Shown here piece by piece: positions 1 through 11,571 of a DNA stretch of 64,000 nucleotides. Position 1 is the stretch's first letter. Each line of letters opens with the position of its first letter. The stretch is from Girardinichthys multiradiatus (taxonomy: Eukaryota > Chordata > Actinopteri > Cyprinodontiformes > Goodeidae). A program made the position numbers and the translations under genes. The stretch lies in NCBI RefSeq assembly GCF_021462225.1, contig NC_061817.1:9707327-9771326 (forward strand). The letters run 5' to 3'. The notes beneath the pieces are model-generated. The model had not been told where the DNA came from and searched no databases. It was given only the letters and a program-made list of their open reading frames with translations.

Positions 1-2460
1 TCTACTTAACACTCAGGGAAGCCAGCTCCCCATTGATTGCTCATTCATAAAAGCAATAGAAAACTTTTTCAGAGCACAACTGACAGGTAAGAAAGGGCGG
101 CTATGGCACCCTGGGCAACTGCTCATATGGCCCATATCAAAAATCACCACTGCTTGTAGTGAATTGCTAATGTAGATCAGAGTCTGGACAGACACAGCAG
201 TTATTGTAAATTTATGTAGAGGGGGTTAAAAAAAGGATGATTGAGAACATCTGCTTTTGCACACACATATAGGATTATTCAATTAATTTTGAGATTATTC
301 GATTAGAGCATTTAATTACTGGAATATTTGGAAGGTGCAGCAAGGCACAGGCTTACATGAGATTCTCAGTACGATACCTCAGATTAAAATATAAGCATCA
401 CATTAATACAATATTTACAGAAAGGTTCCAAAAAAATGTAATTTAATTACATTTATTTTACCAGCAGAAATAACTGCTGATGCAAAAAAAAAGATAAAAC
501 ATCAATCTTTGGATGATTTCCAGGATTTAAAAGGATGTTGCCTTAAACAAAGCAAAAACAAACACTTGCTTAATTTAATAGTACTTTTAAATACCTTTTT
601 GTGGAGCATATTATACTTGATTCATAGAGTAGCACATAATAAGCAAATTTATAAGCTGGTTAATTAGTCAGTCTATCTGCTCCGATAGCCAGTCTGTAGA
701 CAGCAGCTGAAGAGAAGCTTTTTAAATTTAGTTTTAGGTCAACTGTGCCTTAATAGGTGTGGTGTTTGGTATTCCTTTAGTTTCAACATCTTGACCATTG
801 TTGCAACAGGAAATATCTCCAACATTCAAATTTGTAATAGTTGAATGCAAAAAAAAAGTCTAATAGCCATCTTTCACACTTCTTTTATACTGACAGGCAG
901 TGCTCAGCAACAAGTAGGGGAGGGATGGCCCTGCATTACAGTGTGCTCTGTACAGCAGGAGTTTTAGGCATCTCATTACAATGAGTTTACTAGTTAAACT
1001 AAAAATTGTATTAAATTGTTTTGAAATCTTGCCATACCAAACAGCTCCTGGCTATTATATAAATTATTTCAGACTAGTTTGACATTACAATTCAAATCTA
1101 AATGTAACAACATATTTCCCCCTATATTCCTTCCCCATTGTTTATTCTGGTTTCTTCCTAATACTGCTGTTGCTTCAAGCTGACAGCAAATAATAGATAG
1201 CTTTTTTGGAGATCCAGATAAATGTTATATGCCTTTGTAATGATTTATAATTTCACACATGCAAAATATAATGTGCCATTCCTTGGATGCTACTACTGTG
1301 TGTCTTCTGCACTGACAAACACAAGCTGCTTAATATAGCTCACACACGTAGTTAAGTACGTCAGCGGTTTTACCATGGTTGACATTTCTCTTAGTCTGCA
1401 GCCGGCACATGTAAGCTGTCCAGTGACATTTGACACACTGACTGCTGGGTTGGAGAGAGACACGGACAAAAACAAAAACAGCCCACACTGAGCGAGAATA
1501 GAGAGCTTTTATTAGCATGTGTGTTTAAATGCAGACATCCTAATTCTGGTTAGAATGCTCTCCAGCCTGCAAACCCACCTCATTTTCCTCCCCTCTTCTA
1601 CCTCTTTGCATGCAGCCTCATTCCCCGATCCCATCTTGTTTCCAACCTCATCGTCACCCTATTGCCTCCATCTGTCACACACATATGCTTTGTGCACTCT
1701 CAGACACACATCTGAAATATTTTGGCTCTTCCCTGCTCCAATTTTCCCTTTTTCCCTCTTATGTTTTTCATCCACACCTCCATCTCCTCCACCTCCACCC
1801 CTCCCTTTATCCTGTCCAGCTACACTTCGATGGTGAGGGATTGAGACAGAACTCTGAAAGACACTGTGCGACTGATGATGTGGTTTAGCAGAAAGCATTT
1901 TCCTCTCCTCTCTTTCCCTCTTGTTTCTTCTCCTCCTCTGTTTTCGCCCACCTCCCTCGGGTATCGGCTCATGCACAGTGTCCAAGGCTGGCCTCTGTTT
2001 GATCCCCCACCATAATGCATTGTGATGGCTGTGTCAACACTCAGTCTGATCTCAGAGGAGTTCTCTCCATGCAACAAGCTGGGATCAATTGAGCTGCATC
2101 ACCGGGGAAATGTTCTCTCAATTGGTCCATTCACTCTGTCTGATAAGCTATTTCTCTTACTATTTATGATGTGCTTTCTTTTCTCTACCTGTGATCTTTG
2201 ACACCTTTTAACAGCTTTTTAACTTTTTAACTAATGTTGCATTTATTTTCACTTTTTACATTACGTTTTTAATCTATGTAATTTATGTAATTCACATTTT
2301 ACATGCTTAGAATTATGATTTTGTGTTAGGAAGCTAATATTTCATTTTTGAACTTAGTATTTCATGGATAGCAGTGTTTACTGTCTGAATTTATTTTTCT
2401 TTTGTTTTAGTTTAGTTTATTGCAATGAAAGTCAGGAATAACTGCAATTGAATATGATCC
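1..2460. other. No gene recognised
   Basis: AT-rich sequence with no supported gene or repeat. A pyrimidine-rich, somewhat GC-richer patch at about 1560-1990 gives short open frames on both strands, but they show low-complexity proline, serine and arginine runs and no domain, so I do not call them genes. Confidence 0.6.
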
Positions 2461-2499
2461 ATAATAATAATAATAATAATAATTGTTATTATTATTATA
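2461..2499. repeat. AAT/ATT microsatellite, palindromic
   Basis: Trinucleotide ATA/AAT units switch at about position 2482 to ATT units, so the two halves are partly reverse complementary and could fold back. Confidence 0.9.
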
Positions 2500-2867
2500 G
2501 ATCTTTGCATCAACAGTAAAACTCGGCTTCAATTAAACATTTTCTATCACAACACAATAATTCATTTACTACTTTTCAGGTGTACCAAATAGGGAACAAG
2601 CAAAGGATCTTTTTTTGTGCATGAATGTTTAAAGCTGGCATGTCCAAAGTGCAGCCTGGGTGGTGTTTGTGGCCCTTGGAGTGATTTTGCACGGCCCAGT
2701 GCCACAATTTCAAAAATGGGACAAATCTGAGCTGCCAGCACAGGGGTTTGATAAAGATCGACACTTTTCTAGAACGTTTTTAGAGTGAAATCTTTACTCA
2801 TGCGAGGCCTTTCAATAAAGATGTAGACCAATTATTATCTTTCTTCAAATGTATAATGTTAGGTACA

Positions 2868-2948
2868 ATAAGATAAGATAAGATAAGATAAGATAAGATA
2901 AGATAAGATAAGATAAGATAAGATAAGATAAGATAAGATAAGATAAGA
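2868..2948. repeat. (AGATA)n microsatellite
   Basis: About sixteen nearly perfect tandem copies of the 5-mer AGATA across roughly 80 bp. A simple satellite likely to be length-polymorphic. Confidence 0.97.
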
Positions 2949-4655
2949 AAGTGTTGGTCTTTCGTTAAGCAGGTTGTTTGCTTTCATGTGACATCCAGCG
3001 ACTTATTGTTAATAACAATTACTTTCAAACTGAAGATTTCAGTTTTTGCACACCACTGGTTTAAAGAATTCATAGTTTTTGCAGCATTACCAACTCCAAG
3101 GTTTAATAGACACATTTTTGTAATTCATATTAAACTTTTGCATTTTGTTGAGATTGCTGAAGAACTTTTGTTTGTAATTCAAGCCTTTCTGTTTCCCTGG
3201 GGTTTAACGATTCAAAATGGGAAAGACAGGAGAACACCCCTTTCAAATAGGGCAAATGGGTGTCTAGCACCTGGAACTGGGACTAACAAGGCTTGATGAG
3301 TAGTCGAGTGTATTGTGCAACCACACATACTGAGGACAAGGGTCAGTGAGGTAAAAACTGCAACACAGGGTGGCTTTTGGGGTCACCAAGTCTCCTTAGC
3401 AACCATTTATTTGAAATAGTTTGAATACATCGTCCTTACCAGGGGTGCCAGTAACTGTGGATGATACATTATAGTTGTTATATAGTGTAAGTACCATTTT
3501 TATAAAATATAGGCTACAGTTGTGTACGTAGATGATTGAGTGCTGGATCTTTACTATAAAGATCTAAAAGCTGCAGCAGTGGAAGTGAAAAATGACTGTT
3601 GGTGTGTTGGTTTGAAGAGTTTTTACCTAATCCTCACAAACAAATGCTGCAGTTAATGTCTGAACGTATGTTTGTGACATTGACAGAGAGCAAGAGAGAG
3701 GGAATATCTCCACTTCTGCAGGTGGTGGATAAGTAATATCTGTCACGGCAGCCTGGCTTTGCTTTATGGCTTCACTTTTTTATAATGTGTCACCTTGTCT
3801 GGCTTGCACAGATATACATGTGTGCTGTGAAGCTTCGTTTCTGCTGGGTCCACTGATTGATGGAAACGTCGTCGCATCTGTTGCACAACTAAACCCAGAG
3901 AAGTGATCCTGCTTCACAGAGACAAAGAGGAGTCGATGCAAAAAGCAGCAAAGATGAGGAAAAAACTGGTTTTCTTTGGCTTTAATGTTTCTCAGATATT
4001 CAGTAAAGCAATGATTTAAAGCATTTTTATGATTTTTTTATTATAAAAGTGCTTTTTTTAGGTATTCATAAATATAGCTTCCAAAATGACTTCCAACCCA
4101 ACAATTAGTTTTGATTCAGTCATCATTTTAGATTGCGCATGCTACCATTTTCAATATAAAATCCCTAAAAACCTACTGCTCTCCGTGTGCTATGAAGCAG
4201 TAGCAGTTACTGCAGAGACAGGTGGATTCTGTGAGGAATAAAGCTAGAAATACAAAAATCTAAACTGCCTTTTCAGAGCCACTATATCTGTTCAGGAAGG
4301 GTAATATACCATTTATTTTAAAATGCATGCTGATGTAGAATAAAAAAATATTATTTATATTTTTAATTATATAATTGAGATTACAGATCAACAGTTGTTT
4401 CTAGTCAGTAGTTCAGAAGGTATAATTTAGTTCATCAGCTGATGTGAGCACATATGTCAACATCAAACAGGGTTCATTTGGATCACAATTCATCTACTTC
4501 TAATATATAAAGAGCTGTGATTCAGATGTTTTTTTAAAGTGGGGTTCTGTTGTAAGGGTTTGAGCAGTAAATTCGAGTACCTTGGATCTTCTCACATCAC
4601 AGCTAAAAGCCAATCCATTCTAGCTCTGGCAATGTTTAGGGTTGTTTCAGAATGG
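2949..4655. other. No gene recognised
   Basis: AT-rich intergenic or intronic sequence with no open frame of note and no repeat that I can name. Confidence 0.55.
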
Positions 4656-4659
4656 GAAC

Positions 4660-4780
4660 CTCTACCACAGTAACAAGTCTTTTGCAACCTCTTGCAGGTT
4701 TTCTTCCAGGATTGTATTCATCCTGTATTCATCTTCCCCCTGACCACCTTCCCTGTCCCTGTCCCTGTCCCTGCTGAAGG
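4660..4780 (-). mobile_element. Tc1-like transposon fragment (decayed)
   Basis: Read on the minus strand, this resembles the central transposase region of a common teleost Tc1/mariner family, the stretch just downstream of the conserved KHGGGS-like segment. It is badly decayed and has no open frame. The hexamer CCCTGT is expanded to about four units at 4751-4773, where the family normally has one or two, so a microsatellite appears to have grown inside the fossil. Assignment rests on memory of the family sequence. Confidence 0.5.
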
Positions 4781-5110
4781 AATTGAATGTAAATATGTGC
4801 AACACTAAACTGTATTGTTGTGTAAAACATTAAAATGAGCATTTTTTTAATTGCAAATATTTTACATTGTTTTATGGAAAATTGAGCTAAATCATTTGCT
4901 CTTTATTACATTGTGATGTTTTCTTACATTTTACAGTTTTATGCAGTTGTAATATGATTTATTTTAATAGTAAACAGTACTAGTAAAATGTTTATTTTTC
5001 TAATAACATATATGTATGTTATTAAAAAATATGCATCAGTATATAAAAGGCATTAGTTGATGGATTTCTAATTTGTTTTAGAAATAAAAGTCTGAAAACT
5101 GTGGTGTACA
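4781..5110. other. No gene recognised
   Basis: Very AT-rich spacer between two Tc1 relics of the same family. Nothing further seen. Confidence 0.5.
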
Positions 5111-5112
5111 AT

Positions 5113-5340
5113 TCTGACCTGATTCTTTGTCTCTGTGAAGAAAAGCATCCCCACAGCATGGTGCTGCTAACACTATGTTTCACTATGGGAATGGTGTGTA
5201 AAATAAAATGACAAAATCATATATGCTTTTCTTTCCACTTTACAAATATTCACTACATTGTGTTGGTCTATTATATAAAATCTCAATATAATACATTGAA
5301 GTTAGAGGTTGTAATGTAATGAAATGTAAAACATTGCAAG
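5113..5340 (-). mobile_element. Tc1-like transposon 3' fragment
   Basis: On the minus strand, 5146-5190 reads IPIVKHSVSSTMLWG, a clear decayed form of the Tc1 transposase segment whose usual form is VKHGGGSIMLWG. The sequence to about 5340 resembles the AT-rich terminal region of the same family. Probably a second, independent fragment rather than the continuation of 4660-4780, because both contain the neighbouring CTCTGACC-type segment. No intact frame. Confidence 0.6.
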
Positions 5341-6655
5341 TAGTATGAGTATTGTTCCTAACCTGGTATTCCCATTGTTAGTTCATTATGTTCAAGATGT
5401 TCCGCTGGTCTAATTCTGGTAAAATAAAAACTTTCTTTAAAGACTTGACCTGATGTAAAATAGAGGGTAAATATGACATTGCCTGAAGCCCTTGATTTGT
5501 GCATCGCCTCTGGTTCTGCGCTGCCTGCTGTAGATGTGTTTCCTGCTCTATATTTTTTGTAGAAAGGCTGAATAACTGAAAGGACTCAGTGTTCATGTTT
5601 GATTTCAGCTTTTATGTTACTGTGGGAATCCATCTTGCAGTATTAATAGCCAAGACCTAATGCAGACTCATTCAGACAGCCATCTTACCATTGTTACCTC
5701 CCCACAGGTATACAATGAATCACAAAGCATTTCCCTGAGACTTTTTATGGTACGAATTTGATCCGACAGAACTGCGGCTGCCGTTATGTGTGTCTCCTCT
5801 GCTGGTCAGCGATACTGAAACAAACCGTGCAATTAGTCACTTGTTGGATTTGGTTGGTCATCTTCTCTCTATATGTCTGTCTACATGTCACCCCACTCCG
5901 GTTGTTGTCATGCGGATGTGAAGTGACAGTGGTCTGTGTGTGCACTGAAAGCAGGCTGCTGGTCGGTGCTCTCTGAACCCCTTGGCCGTCACAAAGCCCA
6001 TCAGCTGTCATAACAGACCTGACTCCCCCTCTGAGGATCACGCATGGTTGAGTGTGATTAGGTTAAACATGCTCTCAAACTTTGACTTGATGCGATGTGG
6101 CACAGTGCGTTTGTGTTAGTGTGTGTGTGTGTGTTGCACCTTAAGGAGAGAATATTAGTCATTCAAGTGTGTTGTCATTTTTACGTGCACTTCTCATGTG
6201 TGCCATGAAGACTTTGTGTTCTCTGAAGGTGTGTGTTGCTCTCTCTGTTTTCTCTTTCCTCTGTGTGTCCCAGACGTCCCCTGCTGCTTTCTAAGAGCTC
6301 AGGCTTTTTGTTGTGAGGAGGATTTTAATCAGATATGTTACACCATTGTTTTGCTTTGCTCGGACCTACGCTCACTCACACATAGCTGGCTCTGCCACTG
6401 TGTCTTTAGTGATAACTGCATCAATTTAAGCTCTCTGTGGGAGCAACCTTTAGAGACAGGAGCCATTTTTATCAAAGCTTATCCTTCCCTATTATGTGTT
6501 ATTTGCATAGTCCTGTTAATATGATTCAGTCATATTACAATATGTCTCACATATTAATTCTCCACATACTTTGTTTTTCACTTTAAATGCGCCACAGTTA
6601 TAAAACTGCGACAAAGGGTGTGCAGTTAGGTCCAAAACGTCCTCTCATCTAATGT
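5341..6655. other. No gene recognised
   Basis: Mixed-composition sequence with short open frames at 5758-5976 and 6198-6524 that are cysteine-rich and resemble no family. A short (GT)n run lies at about 6116-6134. Nothing supported. Confidence 0.5.
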
Positions 6656-6659
6656 CAAC

Positions 6660-7055
6660 AGAAGTGGTATTCTAAATGTTTCAAAAATAAAAACCTGAAA
6701 ACTTTACATTTGCATTCATCCCTTAAGTCAATACATTGTAGAACCACCTTTCTTTGAGGTATGTCTCTACCAGTTTTACTTTGAAGGTTTTGCCCATTCT
6801 TCTTGCAAATTGTCTCAAGCTCATTCAGAATGGACAGATAGTGTTTGAGAGACTTGCCATTGATTCTCATTTGGATTTCTGTTGAGGCTTTTATTCAGTC
6901 TCATCTGACCTGATCATCTTGCTTGGTTTGTATAGATTTTAAAAACAATGTATCAGTTTCCTTCCAATTCACATTTTACATGAAGTTTGTGGCTGTCACA
7001 TTACAAAACAGGAAAGACTTATTTTGAAATGAAAGCTTTTGAAAGGCACTGCATT
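6660..7055 (-). mobile_element. Tc1-like transposon, C-terminal fragment
   Basis: On the minus strand, about 6725-6900 matches the C-terminal transposase portion and stop region of the same Tc1 family as the 4660 and 5113 fragments (the GGSTKY-like end, the VETYPK-like segment and the LCKEEWAK-like segment can be traced through frameshifts). The AAAGGCACTGCA at about 7041-7053 resembles the family's terminal repeat. The copy is truncated and frameshifted. Confidence 0.55.
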
Positions 7056-7370
7056 ATTTTGAAACATTAAGACTGAGTCTGTGGAAGGTGTTTGGCTGAT
7101 TATGGAGGATTTCCCTGTTTGACAGTAAACACAGCAGAGCACATGTATAGACTCTTTGTGAAAGGCAGAGCAAGCAAATTGATCCCTGTGATAACACATG
7201 GTCTGTCTGAAAGAATCAAAGTAAAAAAACATACCAGAAAACTATTATTCCACAAACCTCTGCTATCTCCATATCTCCATATCTCCACAGTGCTGCATAC
7301 GCTCTTTTGGAGCATATGCAGAACTGTGAAATGATGTCTTGATTCATCTTGCATTTGTTTATAATTCTTG

Positions 7371-7495
7371 TCCTGCGATGGACTGGCGACCCAGGGTGTA
7401 CCTTGCCTCTCGCCCGTAGACTGCTGGAGACAGGCACCAGCTTCCCTACAACCCACTGTGGAGCAAGCGGTATACAAAATGACTGACTAAATGAA
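7371..7495 (+). mobile_element. 5'-truncated SINE (tRNA-headed family)
   Basis: This matches the 3' half of the full-length copy at 52289-52667 (shared segments around GACTGGCGA, GGGTGTACC, CTCTCGCCC, AGACTGCTGGAGA and AGGCACCAGCTTCCC). The tRNA-like head is absent. The end carries the TGAC tail at 7480-7489. Confidence 0.8.
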
Positions 7496-8370
7496 TTGCT
7501 TATAATTTGCTTAAATGTGCCAGAATTAACTGTAATCTTTTAAATAAGTCTTCAATATCAATATTTCATCAAGTTTATTGAACGGTCCAAGTTTTACAAA
7601 ACACCTCTGAATTAGTTTTAGTTCAGTACCAGAAAATTTACAAAGAGATGTTCTTTTGTCTGTTAAGCCTCTTAACTCTGACCCATGGATCAGTCATGCA
7701 TAAAACTCAAAAATTAATTTTGCTACCAGCATGATTCTGCATACGCACAAGTTGATCCTATTTTTTAAATGAAGCTCCTTGAAAAACACACAAACACACA
7801 GTAAGCCAGATGTAAATCAGAATTTTTACACCAAGGAGGTGATTTTCGACAGCACTGTTAGTTGAAACCCTGACATATAGTAGATAGTAGTTACATTTTC
7901 TCTGTGAACATGATGAAATTTGTGCTTAGCCCAATCTTTTTGAAAGTAATTTTTACAGCTACTGTGTAATTAGGATTCCATAAATCGTTTTATATGTATT
8001 TAAGAAATAAATGTTGCTTTTGTTTTAACTAATCACTCCCCAGGCCCTTTTGGTGGATTTAATTTGAGTTGTTGCCATTATATTGAATGTACCATGTATA
8101 TTGGGATGAAGAGTGTGAAATCTACAGTGCGCTACTTCAGAGAATTAGACGTGTTTTCTTTTATTTCTTTTTACATACTAAGTGATTGCCTGACTGTTTT
8201 GGACATTGAAGTTTAATGCTCAGTCTATTTGTAAACATAATTGTTAGCTGCATTAATCAGAAAATAGGTTCAACTTCCCTACATCCTGTGGTCTTCATTA
8301 GTGCAGATAGTCAGTCCCTACATAGGTTTGTATGAGATAAAGTAATTTGTGATTCATGGGTGTTAGGTTA
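7496..8370. other. No gene recognised
   Basis: AT-rich spacer between a SINE and a LINE tail, with no recognisable feature. Confidence 0.5.
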
Positions 8371-8400
8371 TCAGAATCAGAATCAGAATCAGAATCAGAA
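8371..8400 (-). repeat. (TCAGAA)5 LINE 3' tail
   Basis: Five perfect tandem TCAGAA units forming the 3' terminal repeat of the LINE at 8371-9817. Such short tandem tails replace poly(A) in L2/CR1-group elements. Confidence 0.9.
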
Positions 8401-8716
8401 AAGCTTTATTGCCAAGTACGTTTTTGGACATACAAGGAATTTGTTTTGGCGTAGTCGGTGCAATACAGTACAAATTAAACAGTACAAACATATCTACAAT
8501 ATAATATAAATATAAGTGCACAGTTTTAAGTGAGTGAGAGTAAATGTAGAGCAGTATAAGATGCAAGAGCAATACAACAGTGCAGGTGATCATTGTGCAA
8601 GTAAAGCAGTGCAAGTAAGCAGGAGTCCAAGCTGAGCGTTAATGTAACGCATAGAGTTACAGGTTACAGGTGTCCTGTCAGCAAAAAAAGGGGGGGTGTG
8701 GGGGAAAGGGAGAGTG

Positions 8717-9817
8717 TCAGGGTGGTTTCCGGGCTTTGTTAACCAGGCTGGTGGCAGATGGGAAAAAACTGTTCTTGTGGCGTGAGGTTTTGGTCCGGAT
8801 GGACCGCAGCCTCCTGCCAGAGGGGAGAGTCTCAAAGAGTCTGTGACCGGGGTGGGAGGGATCAGCCAGAATCTTCCCTGCCCGCTTCAGGGTCCTGGAG
8901 GTGTACAGTTCCTGGAGCGACAGTAGACTGCAGCCAATCACCTTCTCAGCAGACCGAATGACACGCTGCAGCCTGCCCTTATCCTTGGCTGTAGCAGCGG
9001 CGTACCAGATGGTGATGGAGGAGGTGAGGATGGACTCAATGATGGCTGTGTAGAAGTGCACCATCATAGTCTTTGGCAGGTTGAATTTCTTCAGCTGCCG
9101 CAGGAAGAACATCCTCTGCTGGGCTTTCTTGATGAGGGAGCTGATGTTTGGCTCCCACTTGAGATCCTGGGAGATGATGGTTCCCAGGAAGCGGAAAGAT
9201 TCCACAGTGTCAATTGTGGAGTCACAGAGGGTGATGGGGGCAGGTGGGGCTGGGTTCTGCCTGAAGTTCACAACCATCTCCACTGTCTTTAGAGCGTTGA
9301 GCTCAAGGTTGTTCTGGCTGCACCAGTCCAACAGATGGTCCACTTCCCATCTGTACGCGGACTCGTCACCATCAGAGATGAGTCCGATCAGGGTGGTGTC
9401 GTCCGCAAACTTCAGAAGCTTGACAGACTGGTGACTGGAGGTGCAGCTGTTGGTGTACAGGGAGAAGAGCAGAGGAGAGAGAACACAGCCTTGGGGGGAA
9501 CCGGTGCTGATGGTCAGGGAGTCAGAGACGTGCTTCCCCAGCCTCACGCGCTGCTTCCTGTCAGACAGGAAGTCAGTGATCCACCTGCAGGTGGAGTCGG
9601 GCACACTCAGCTGGGAGAGCTTCTCCTGGAGCAGAGCTGGGACGATGGTGTTGAAGGCAGAGCTGAAATCCACAAACAGGATCCTGGCATAGGTTCCTGT
9701 GGAGTCCAGGTGCCGGAGGATGAAGTGAAGGGCTAGGTTGACTGCATCATCTACAGACCTGTTGGCTCTGTAGGCAAACTGCAGGGGGTCCAGGAGGGGG
9801 TCGGTGATGGTTTTCAT
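8717..9817 (-). CDS. LINE reverse transcriptase, C-terminal part
   Basis: 366 codons without a stop, encoding most of a CR1/L2/Rex1-type reverse transcriptase that copies element RNA at a nicked target. Palm motifs are in order: motif A ILFVDFSSAFNTI near residues 46-58, motif B GSPQGCVLSPLLF near 106-118, and motif C FADDTTLIGL near 137-146 with both catalytic aspartates. The thumb and the usual C-terminal region with a GRRLRSIRTKTSRHKNSF segment follow, and the stop precedes the 3' UTR. The true N-terminus (endonuclease and RT fingers) is missing because the element is 5'-truncated, so the first methionine is only an internal residue. The frame is uninterrupted, so insertion is recent or only lightly mutated. 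It cannot work as it stands. Confidence 0.9.
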   Translation of the reverse strand: MKTITDPLLDPLQFAYRANRSVDDAVNLALHFILRHLDSTGTYARILFVDFSSAFNTIVPALLQEKLSQLSVPDSTCRWITDFLSDRKQRVRLGKHVSDSLTISTGSPQGCVLSPLLFSLYTNSCTSSHQSVKLLKFADDTTLIGLISDGDESAYRWEVDHLLDWCSQNNLELNALKTVEMVVNFRQNPAPPAPITLCDSTIDTVESFRFLGTIISQDLKWEPNISSLIKKAQQRMFFLRQLKKFNLPKTMMVHFYTAIIESILTSSITIWYAAATAKDKGRLQRVIRSAEKVIGCSLLSLQELYTSRTLKRAGKILADPSHPGHRLFETLPSGRRLRSIRTKTSRHKNSFFPSATSLVNKARKPP

Positions 9818-10264
9818 TTCTTTTTGTTTTCATCATTTCCATGTTGTTCATTATGTTCTTTACTTTAGCCATATTAGTTATTCCTTAGTTCTTAATTCGT
9901 ACTTTATTTTCATTGTACTTTTAGTATTTATTGTGTTACATCTCTATTTATTTCTTCCCTTGATTGATCATTTGTTTGTGTCCAAGCTGAGCTCTATTCA
10001 TGTTATTCATTAGTTTATTTCCCTCAGTCTCTTTGTGCTCCTCCTTCAACAACTTAATGATGTAGAATTTACTTAAAGCCATGTATCTTCATATCCCTTT
10101 GAAATGCAAGAAAGATACTCAATGTGAGGGTGCACATTTCACCTTTTAAAGAATAAGTGAGAAGTTAACTGTTTGCTGATTGTAAAAAACAAAAAAATAT
10201 TTAGAAGCTGATGAAATTTTTTTTATCATAGTGTAAAAATATAATATAATTATTGAATTATTGA
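9818..10264. other. No gene recognised
   Basis: AT- and T-rich sequence outside the truncated LINE. Nothing recognised. Confidence 0.5.
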
Positions 10265-10755
10265 AAATAAAATAAAATTGACTTCCTTCAAAGTCAGAAG
10301 TTTACTATGCCTTTTAATAAGGTCTGCAAAGCCAAGATGTTGATGTCATGGCCTTTCAAGCTTCTAATTGGTTAATATGCAACGTTTGATTTATTCACAC
10401 TCACACATTTGAATGCATTTAAAAGCAACAGCTCAGAGAAACTGTTTTCTTGTGTGACAACATAAAAATGCAACGAAATCCACCACAATGATGAAGAGAA
10501 TTATGGACTTTCACATGTCTTGGTTTACCCGCATTCATCAGTTAAAACAGTTACATGAAAGGTAAAACACCAAGGGAATGTCCAGCCATTATACTGTTCA
10601 GGAAGGAGAAGGTTTCTGTGTCCCAGACATGAACGTGTTTTGGTGTTAAATGTGTGAAGATGCTGGCCAAGGCAGGTAAGACACTTTCATTATTCACAGT
10701 CAAACGACTCCTGTACCAACATGGGCTCAAAGGCCCCTCAGTGAGTACACTTCTA
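10265..10755 (+). mobile_element. Sleeping Beauty-type Tc1 fossil, 5' half
   Basis: On the plus strand the sequence follows the salmonid-type Tc1 plan: the inner direct repeat of the left inverted repeat (CAAAGTCAGAAGTTTAC near 10290), the leader with GATGTCATGGC near 10344, and decayed N-terminal transposase sequence to about 10750. A segment resembling the GEDAGQG/TVKRLLYQHGLKG-like region is visible around 10660-10735. Frames are broken throughout. It stops just before the Gypsy target site. Confidence 0.6.
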
Positions 10756-10839
10756 GCAATCATTCATAGAATATAATGTCTTGCTAACTTATTTTCTGTG
10801 TCTGTTCCCATGCTGGCAATCAACTCCAGTGCTACCTTT

Positions 10840-11554
10840 TGTTATGATTCTGGCACATCTGCTCTACCCTGTCTCCCTGGCTGCAATCAGCAGATTAGAT
10901 GCACCTGGTGGCTGCTGCGGTGTAGTGCAATCTGTGGAATGCCAAGCACCTGTGTCTTCCCTGATTTATACTGACTCTGACAAGCAGAAGGTGCCAGATT
11001 TTTGAAAGCCATCGTGTGAGTAGATATCCAGCGTTCCTTCCTGTCTGATCATTGTTCTTGACCTTGCCTTGCCTTTTGGATTTATGCCTCTGCCTGCTCC
11101 CTGTCGGACTATTTGGATTTTGGTTGTCGACCTTGTTTCCTGCATCTGGTTTATGCCTCTGCCTGCCCCTTGCCCCTTGCCCCTTGCCTGACGCCTCTTG
11201 TTCCGATCGTTGACCCTGTTTCTCTCCTTGGATTATTGAGCCAGCCTAGCCCTCGGATTATTCAGCCTGGAGTCACTTCTTACCTGTGCTGTGGAAATCA
11301 CCGCCTGCCGCCCACTGAGGTTTCCCCTCTGGGTTTCAAGTTCCACTCAAGACAAAAGCAGGTTAGTGACTTTTCTGATCCCTGCAAAATCTGGAGAGAC
11401 AACAAGTCACTAATCCCTCTTTCTGCCTCAGTGATTCCTGGAAGCTGTGAGGAGTGTTACCTGTGTGACGTTTTCCTGTGGTTGAATAAACCTTTTAAAC
11501 TTTCAGTACTGTGTCTGGCTGAATCTTGGGTCCGCCTTTTTCTGATTCATAGCA
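10840..11554 (+). repeat. 5' LTR of Gypsy element (715 bp)
   Basis: Begins TG and ends CA. The region 10926-11554 aligns with the 3' LTR at 15555-16169. It contains an AATAAA polyadenylation signal at about 11485. Three tandem CCCCTTG-type heptamers at about 11164-11190 are reduced to one in the 3' LTR, which accounts exactly for the 14-bp length difference. The first 86 bp exist only here. Confidence 0.95.
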
Positions 11555-11571
11555 GAAAAATCTGGCCAAAA

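Larger units (their letters stand above)
8371..9817 (-). mobile_element. 5'-truncated LINE (CR1/L2/Rex1-type), minus strand
   Basis: A non-LTR retrotransposon read on the minus strand: the 3' part of a reverse-transcriptase ORF (9817 to 8717), about 320 bp of 3' UTR, and a terminal array of five TCAGAA units (TTCTGA on the element strand) at 8371-8400. Homology stops abruptly near 9812, inside the RT domain, which is the 5' truncation expected from target-primed reverse transcription. The endonuclease domain and ORF1 are absent. I could not define a target-site duplication. Confidence 0.9.

Noticed and set aside
1519..2077. Open frames in the pyrimidine-rich patch
   Set aside because: Low-complexity composition and open frames on both strands; no domain or splice borders.
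2635..2710. Segment recalling a hAT-like end (GTGCAGCCTGG... GGCCCTTGG)
   Set aside because: Only one short arm is recognisable, with no partner end and no duplication.
9056..9736. Plus-strand open frames of 78-133 codons opposite the LINE RT
   Set aside because: They are antisense shadows of the reverse-transcriptase gene, with no independent motif.
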